Below, in pieces: positions 58,407 through 64,000 of a DNA stretch of 64,000 nucleotides. Under the pieces are notes generated by a model. It was not told where the DNA came from, ran no database searches, and saw nothing but the letters and a program-made list of their open reading frames with translations. The stretch is taken from contig JANATG010000012.1 of NCBI GenBank assembly GCA_029449235.1, positions 1,116,001 through 1,180,000 on the forward strand, in the 5' to 3' direction. Position 1 is the first letter of the stretch, and each line of letters begins with the position of its first letter. This stretch comes from Linnemannia schmuckeri. Lineage: Eukaryota; Mortierellomycota; Mortierellomycetes; Mortierellales; Mortierellaceae. The translations under genes and the position numbers were made by a program.

Positions 58407-58799
58407 AACCCTCAGCCTCTTTTTTTTTCATAACCTATTACTCGTCCTGTAATTCTCATTCATTCAAAACACACACACAGACTCTCTCTCTCTCCACTCT
58501 ATTGATTCAACTTGTTAACATACCATTTTCATTTTTGTTGTACTTGTTTTTTTCCTGTCATGTTTTGTGTCTTTTCCGCGTGTCAATGTAACGAACAAAT
58601 AAAATAAATCGTCTCATTAATCAGAAGGTTATTTTTATTAAAAGTACAGGTTGATGATTATTAAGAAATCGGGATGTGGGTTCTGAAAAAAAAAAGAAAA
58701 AAAAGAAAAAAGAAAGTGAATGATGAGGGGGAAGATAGAAGGTATCACAATGAAAGAGAAATGATGAAGAAAAACGATTAACGAAAAGAAAAAGAAACC
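58407..58799. other. Convergent 3' region, zinc transporter / SH3-ankyrin gene
   Basis: 393 bases. (CT)n near 58481-58494, AATAAAATAAAT near 58600 as poly-A signal for the transporter, A-rich patch at 58685-58715. No gene. Confidence 0.5.
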
Positions 58800-61604
58800 T
58801 CATTTGAAGAGGCTAGTGAATTTTTGTAAAATATTCCGATGTTCTTTGCCCATGCCATGGCCACCAGGCCCCATGCCATTATGACCGTGTCCATATCCTC
58901 CAATAGGCCCATTGAGCTGGCCATTAAGTTGGTTGTTGTATCCAAAGCTGCCAGTTCCATACAAAGTCCCTTCCTTGAGAGTGACCTCGGGTCGCGACAG
59001 GATCTGGAGGCAGTCGTGGTGGCCCAAGTCCTTGGCAAGAGTCAATGCCTGGAGCAGGACCTTGGGCGTAATCACATAGATCGGGTTGGCGCCTCCAATC
59101 ATGTTGGCGTTGGCGCTCGCATTAGTGAACGATCCGACATGGCCACTGCCGCCTTGGATGGCAGTGAGTTTGGGCGACCCCACCATGTCGGTGGCGTTGT
59201 TTCGGTGACCCATGTATCCATGCAATGCTGCAGACCCAGGCGACGATTGGGCTGAACAAGGAGATGGGATCGACGGCGGCGTTCCATGTCCGCCGTTGTT
59301 GGCAAACGGCATCGGCACTGAGCCTCCATGCGGTAAGTTAGGAATATTGATGTTGCCGCTGCTACCGTTGTTGGTGGTATAAGATGATGCAGAGGAGTGG
59401 TGGACAAACGGATGCTGTGGGCCAAAGAACGACTGTGATGACTGTGTTGATGACGGCGATGGCGAGGGGGAGGATGATGTCGCAGAGAAACTGGTCGGTG
59501 CATAATAAAACTTGAGAAGAAGCCGCACCAGGTGAACTTTATCATCGTTCACAGCCTCCCAGAGCGGATCGTTAAAGTATCCTGTCGTCAAGATTCCGTT
59601 AGCGCCTTGTCCCTCCACCTGGCCCACTCCCATACTTTGGCGTCGATCCCGACCCCAGATCATGTACGGATTCGCTCCGAAAGCCATCAAAATTTCAACC
59701 TCGGCCCATAACTCTCGCTCGACGGCAATCAAAAGCGGGATGCTCTTCTTGTCGTTGGCAACGCAATTGACGTCGGCCTTGTTGTCGCACAGTAGTTGAA
59801 CAACTTCCTCTGCCAAAGTATCGCCCTTGGTCATAAAGAGCAAGACGACATGGAGGACCGAGACTCCACGCTCGTCATGCGCATTGACATCGGCTCCTTG
59901 AATGATGAGCTGCTGGGCCGCCTTCCAAGAACGGAACCGCACGGCGGTGTAGAGCGGGCTGATAGGAGATCCGTGTTCCAACCGAATGTCGGGTGCATTT
60001 ACAAGAAAGACAACACTCGCCTGGGAATGGGCGATGATGGCCAGGTGTAACAACGAGTTTCCGTTTCCGTCGACAATATTGGGGTCTCCGCGCTGTGCCA
60101 GGTAAATCTGTAGAATTCCATCCTGTGCAGGCCGTTCCTGAAGAGCGCGGATGACTTGGTCCTCGGTGATGATCGGTGCGTTGGCGTGGCTGAGGATGCT
60201 TCGTCCTCCATTGGAGCTGGTTGTGGATTGGACGCTGGTTCGATTGGGGTTTGCGCCAGACCGCAAAACTTCTATACCCGCATGCGGTGACCGTATAGGA
60301 ACCAAGGTGGGTGAAGCTCGGTAGCTTTGTTGAGAGGGGTTATAGGGCGAGGCAGTGGGTGATCCTGGAGGCTTGATGGTGGATGCAAGGCTGTTGGTAC
60401 TGCTGACGCTGCCATTGTGAGCATGATGCTGCAGGAGGTGGGCGCTCGAGTTGGGTTGACTGTACAGGGTATTGAAGGTACTCGTGCTGCTGCCGCTTTC
60501 TTCCCGCTGACGTGCTCCTTTACTTAATCCTATGTCCTGAGTTGGGACGAGGGGAGATCCGACATTCACGTGCCTGAGCTTGGACGGTGAAGATAAAGTA
60601 ATGGGTCCCGGTCCTTGTCCACCTGCTCCTCCTGCCGCTTCTAGACTAGCCGCTGTGACAGGTTTTGCGATGGCTGCTGGAAAGGCACCGATGGCGACCG
60701 CTGTCCCTGCATGATCGATCTGCTCGCCCAAAACCCAGCCGTCATCGAAAAAATGGATCGACCGAACTTGATTTCCTGGTCGAAGTGACATCTCGTCCTG
60801 ATTGTTGGCGTGGAAGGGGAGAACGATGGTCAGTCGTCCGCCTGGCTCTGCTCCTGGGGTTCCTCCAGAGCGCAGGGACACCTTAGTTGTTGGGACGTAG
60901 CACTGGCTCTCGAGAGAACAGTATTGTAGTGGGAAGAAGCCATGTCGAGCGCTCGTCCGCTTGTCGGGTTTCATAACGGACCCCAGACACCAGAGGTCAT
61001 CAAACTCGCGACTGACGAGAAGAATATCGCCCTTCTTAAAAGACAGTTCATCATGATCGCGGGCAATGTAATCCCACCAAGCGTAGAACTGGGCAATGTA
61101 CTGGAACGAAGCTGGGCGGCCATTTGGTTTTGGGCTGGGGTTGGCTGGCACTTTGGCGAGGGGCGGGAGAGGTGGCAGGACCCTTTCGGAGGGCGAATAA
61201 TTGGCTGTTGGTCGACTTGTTGGGTCGTTGGTCCGTGGATGTCCAATGTTGGTCTCTGCAAGGTTGGTGTAGGAAGAACTAGGCGAGAACGACATTGTTG
61301 AAGCTGTGGTTACTGGTGCGAGGACAAGGTTTGAGGAAGAAACCGTAGTTTGACTCTGGCCTGAAGGTAATGCTGAGGTCGAAAGGTTCTTGTGGCGAAA
61401 GAGGCCAAAGGGCGTTGTCTCCTGGCTGAGTGGTGACCGTGCGGAGGGCTGGTGAATATTATAGAAGGCCACTGGGTTGTTGGCTGGGGCCATTCCTGAA
61501 GTACTACCCGTACTGCCGTTGCTTCCTATGCTTCCGCCACTTGAGTTTGAATTGGGCAACCGTGGACGGTGATGCTGGTTCTGATGCGAGCCGGTGGGTA
61601 TCAT
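58800..61604 (-). CDS. SH3-SH3-ankyrin repeat scaffold protein
   Basis: 934 residues, single exon, stop 58800. The open frame reaches 61691 but begins with TTG; the first ATG is at 61604 (MIPTGSHQNQHHRP), which I use. Residues 1-165 are disordered, with a Pro-rich run (LPPLPPLAKVPANP). SH3 domain 1 is about 170-233 (QFYAWWDYIARDHDELSF, KKGDILLV, LWCLGSV, HGFFPLQYC). SH3-like domain 2 is about 258-316 (IVLPFHANNQDEMSLRPG, DDGWVLGEQ). A Ser/Gly linker follows, then four to five ankyrin repeats at about 500-650 (DGNGNSLLHLAIIAHSQ, SPLYTAVRFRSWKAAQQL, ADVNAHDERGVSVLHVVL, SIPLLIAVERELWAEVEIL). Likely a cortical signalling or cytoskeletal adaptor; partners unknown. Confidence 0.85.
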   Translation of the reverse strand: MIPTGSHQNQHHRPRLPNSNSSGGSIGSNGSTGSTSGMAPANNPVAFYNIHQPSARSPLSQETTPFGLFRHKNLSTSALPSGQSQTTVSSSNLVLAPVTTASTMSFSPSSSYTNLAETNIGHPRTNDPTSRPTANYSPSERVLPPLPPLAKVPANPSPKPNGRPASFQYIAQFYAWWDYIARDHDELSFKKGDILLVSREFDDLWCLGSVMKPDKRTSARHGFFPLQYCSLESQCYVPTTKVSLRSGGTPGAEPGGRLTIVLPFHANNQDEMSLRPGNQVRSIHFFDDGWVLGEQIDHAGTAVAIGAFPAAIAKPVTAASLEAAGGAGGQGPGPITLSSPSKLRHVNVGSPLVPTQDIGLSKGARQREESGSSTSTFNTLYSQPNSSAHLLQHHAHNGSVSSTNSLASTIKPPGSPTASPYNPSQQSYRASPTLVPIRSPHAGIEVLRSGANPNRTSVQSTTSSNGGRSILSHANAPIITEDQVIRALQERPAQDGILQIYLAQRGDPNIVDGNGNSLLHLAIIAHSQASVVFLVNAPDIRLEHGSPISPLYTAVRFRSWKAAQQLIIQGADVNAHDERGVSVLHVVLLFMTKGDTLAEEVVQLLCDNKADVNCVANDKKSIPLLIAVERELWAEVEILMAFGANPYMIWGRDRRQSMGVGQVEGQGANGILTTGYFNDPLWEAVNDDKVHLVRLLLKFYYAPTSFSATSSSPSPSPSSTQSSQSFFGPQHPFVHHSSASSYTTNNGSSGNINIPNLPHGGSVPMPFANNGGHGTPPSIPSPCSAQSSPGSAALHGYMGHRNNATDMVGSPKLTAIQGGSGHVGSFTNASANANMIGGANPIYVITPKVLLQALTLAKDLGHHDCLQILSRPEVTLKEGTLYGTGSFGYNNQLNGQLNGPIGGYGHGHNGMGPGGHGMGKEHRNILQKFTSLFK

Positions 61605-62481
61605 GTAGTGTGTGCTGAGGGGGCGATTGGTGATGCTGCGTTCTGTTGTATTAAGATTTATAGTCGGGGTAAAAAAAACTGAGGTTGTCAAAGATGAAAG
61701 CGAACAGTTGTGATGGTTTTGGTGGTGGGTTATCCAAGCGCAAGAAGGGAAGGGATCATGGCTGAAGAAAGGACGTCTCCGGATTAAGCGATTCCAGCTG
61801 CGAGTGGTGTGGATCGAAAAAAAGGCGAATGGGAGGGAGTGAAAGAGGGGGTTGTCGCGAGCGGTAATCCTGACCTAGAAGGTTCCTGGCTGCAAGGTCA
61901 AGGAGACAACGTACGAAGAGAGAAAAGGTGAGAGAGCCGTGAGTATGGAATGGAGCGACTAAACGAAAGAAAATAGCCTGAGAGTAAGAGAGTGAATGAG
62001 AGAGAAAGAGAAAGTGAGAGTGAGAGAGCACTGGGTTGCTCGTCGTTCTCCCCTTTGTAGATGCAGTAAAAGAAGGATATAAAAAGGTATGGGGATCCGT
62101 CCGATGATCGAGCAGAGGAGACGGGCTGACTGTCAGAAGAAGAGGAGAAGGAGTCGCACTGTCCCTCTCGGTTTGCCAAACTATGTTTTGCCTTGACTGA
62201 AAGTCAGCCCACAGAGAGAAAGTCCATCCCAATGGAGTAAAAAAATAGGAGATTCGAGCGAGTTGAGAAGCGCAGGGAGGAAGGACGATGGGTTCAAAAG
62301 GGGGAAGGAGGGATAGTGTGTGTCAGGGACGAGCAACAAGACTGAAGTCATCAGTTGACAGGCAAGCACAAGGTTGTAGTAATAGTATTACCACACACTC
62401 TGCCCCTTTCTATTTTTTTACGTCGAGAAAGGCGCAAAAAAAAAGCTTTACGAGGGTCGTGTTCTTCAAGGTCGGATTGAA

Positions 62482-62524
62482 GGTGAGAGGTGAGAGGTGA
62501 GAGGTGAGAGGTGAGAGGTGAGAG
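62482..62524. repeat. (GGTGAGA)n tandem repeat
   Basis: Six heptamer copies of GGTGAGA. On the + strand each contains a GTGAG word; no transcript on that strand is predicted here. Confidence 0.85.
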
Positions 62525-62881
62525 TAGGAAGACAGTTGGAGGACTGGTGGCAAACTGGATGAAAGTGAGTAGTTTTTGTTTTTTACCCAGGGCTCAAGCG
62601 AAGAGTGCGAGTGAGTTAGTGATGGCGCGGGGTAAGTGAGAGGAAAGACTTTGTTGGATCTTTCGCGACGGGCGATGGGAGAGGTGGAGGAAAGGAAGGG
62701 TACGTTGGAGTGAATGAAGAAAAGGAAGAGGAAAAGGAAAGGCGACGAAGGGTGAAGAGGAAGAAGAGGTTGCAGGAATAAAGTGGGCGATGAGGGGGAG
62801 AGGGGCAGGGGAGAAAGTAGGAGGGAAAGGGGCGCTAAAGAAGAAGAGGAGGGAAAAAATATGTCGACACGAAAAAAGTAA

Positions 62882-62946
62882 AGGAAGGGAAAGGGAAGGG
62901 AAGGGAGGGGAAGGGAGGGGAAGGGAGGGGAAGGGAGGGGAAGGGA
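62882..62946. repeat. GGGAAGGGAGG tandem repeat, G-quadruplex-prone
   Basis: About 65 bases of G3-4 runs separated by A or AA (GGGAAGGGAAGGGAGGGG and on). More than eight G runs with loops of one or two bases on the + strand. Confidence 0.85.
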
Positions 62947-64000
62947 GAGTAAGAGAAGAAAGAGTGGACAGAAAAGTACAGAAAGGACTCAAAAGAAAAA
63001 GAGAAAGAGAGAAGAAGAGAAAGAAAGAAAGAACAGCGAAAGGGCGAAAGGAACAACAAAGTCAAAAGGTCAGACGTGACATGGGTCGAGAGGGGAACCT
63101 TTTTTTTCCTTTAGATGATGATGGACATGAATGATGATAATTTGCGAAACACAAACACAAACAAACATTTGGAGATTTTAGGCCACCTTTCTTTTCCACC
63201 CAGTCATTGATTATATTCATATTATCATTAACCATCGTCTGCCAGTAGACGAGTCCACCTGTCTTCCTGCGGCAGAGTCCTTTCGTGGTGCCTGTTTTTG
63301 CCGGAATCATATTCGACCCATTTCCATATCTCCCATGCCAATATGGAACATAAAACAAGTCCCTTTCATTGTTCTCGACAATCAAAGCGAGCGAACGGAG
63401 GGATAATAATCTCCTATTCATCCATTCGTCCAGGCTGTGTCCTTTTTTCATCATCATCATAGCCCACTCCGCGGAGACAAAAAAAATCGACCATGATTCG
63501 TCTTGTGAAGAGATGTGCATTATTATGCCAACTTGCCAAGTAAGTGGTAAGAAGGGGCTCGACATAATGCTAATCAGCTTGATACGACACGACCACGTCC
63601 TCCGATCTCTTTTCTTAACTCTTCTCTTGTCCTTCTTTCCCTCTGTTTCCTCCTCGTCGTTCAACTTCCATCCCCTCCCCTTTTTTTCAATTCTTTTTTT
63701 TTTTCTCCCGCACGTAGCGGCTCATCGAGTCAAAACGACAAAGAGAAGGAAAGGGGGAATGGATTTTCCACTGGCTGGACATTGTGTGGTTTCACTCCCG
63801 CCCTGGACACGTTCCTCCTCCCTTAAGGATCCCGCTGCCTGTTTGAATCGATCCAGGCTCAAGCTCACTAATCCCAGACACATAAGAAAGGGGGAAGATA
63901 CAGAGCTGGGGGCGGAGAGGAGACCAGCGAATGTCTGTCATCAATCCCATGCATGGATCTGTATCAACCTGACACACAAAAGTGTGAATGAGCACGGAAA

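Larger units (their letters stand above)
61605..64000. other. Purine-rich (+ strand) upstream region of the SH3-ankyrin gene; no supported gene
   Basis: 2.4 kb. Mostly GA on + from 61900 to 63060, hence CT on the coding strand of the SH3-ankyrin gene. It contains the GGTGAGA repeat and the GGGAAGGGAG repeat. A 200-residue minus ORF (63062-63664) has random composition and is not credited. The last 350 bases show nothing recognisable. Confidence 0.45.

Noticed and set aside
61605..61691. 29-residue extension of the SH3-ankyrin protein
   Set aside because: Begins with TTG, no ATG; AT-rich and T-run containing, so probably 5' UTR.
63062..63664. 200-residue minus ORF
   Set aside because: Random composition, no signal, domain or splice support; upstream DNA of the SH3-ankyrin gene.
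1..64000. tRNA, rRNA, CRISPR, insertion sequences, viral genes
   Set aside because: Scanning for tRNA T-loop words, transposase-like ORFs, inverted-repeat ends and spaced direct repeats gave nothing convincing; a covariance-model search would be decisive for tRNA and snRNA.

Overview
The window is nuclear DNA of a filamentous fungus. Genes lie on both strands, are cut by short GT-AG introns, and encode fungal or eukaryotic families throughout: a mitochondrial import receptor, complex I subunits, a vacuolar TRP channel and a Zn2Cys6 regulator. Glutamine/serine/asparagine tracts, very long poly-A/T runs, many microsatellites and a complete SNAPC4-type Myb protein suggest an early-diverging lineage, most likely Mucoromycota (Mortierella-like). 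That placement is inference, because no rDNA or marker gene is present. I see no operon, CRISPR array, transposon or virus.

Layout. 1-5.9 kb: TOM70 (-, running off the left edge) and NDUFA5 (+) share a 325-bp divergent promoter, followed by the Golgi pH regulator GPHR (-). 6.4-8.6 kb: GDA1 (+), divergent from GPHR. 9.0-10.5 kb: two small secreted Gly/Trp/Tyr-rich protein genes (-). 10.9-14.6 kb: a YVC1-type TRP channel (-). 15.3-18.7 kb: ERV46 (-) and MCTS1/TMA20 (+), divergent. 19.0-24.5 kb: SNAPC4 (-) and an O-fucosyltransferase-like enzyme (-). 27.5-27.9 kb: a third small secreted protein (-) related to the first. 28-38.4 kb: a 10-kb gene-poor, strongly pyrimidine-rich stretch ending at a large Zn2Cys6 regulator (+, to 42.5 kb). 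42.7-46.0 kb: a DED1/DDX3-like helicase (-). 46.2-50.1 kb: a compact cluster of tiny intron-rich genes, SEN15 (-), DPM3 (+), DPM2 (-) and NDUFB10 (+). 50.5-54.3 kb: a 1209-residue Ser/Thr-rich orphan membrane protein (-). 56.1-58.4 kb: a CDF zinc transporter (+). 58.8-61.6 kb: an SH3-SH3-ankyrin protein (-). 61.6-64 kb: purine-rich repeats, no gene.

Themes. An unusual share of the genes serves the secretory pathway and glycosylation: GPHR, GDA1, ERV46, the fucosyltransferase-like protein, DPM2 and DPM3. A second group is mitochondrial: TOM70, NDUFA5 and NDUFB10. The most novel material is the small secreted family. Two members share a TDFIP-x-x-NVQPVVNVLP core, a third has RYWGGGG repeats, and all three sit behind the same GTATAAAA box. 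The hidden C-terminal tail exon of the helicase and the orphan membrane protein are the next most interesting. Exon coordinates were derived by hand from splice signals, reading phase and family alignment. They should be read as good models, not as transcript evidence.
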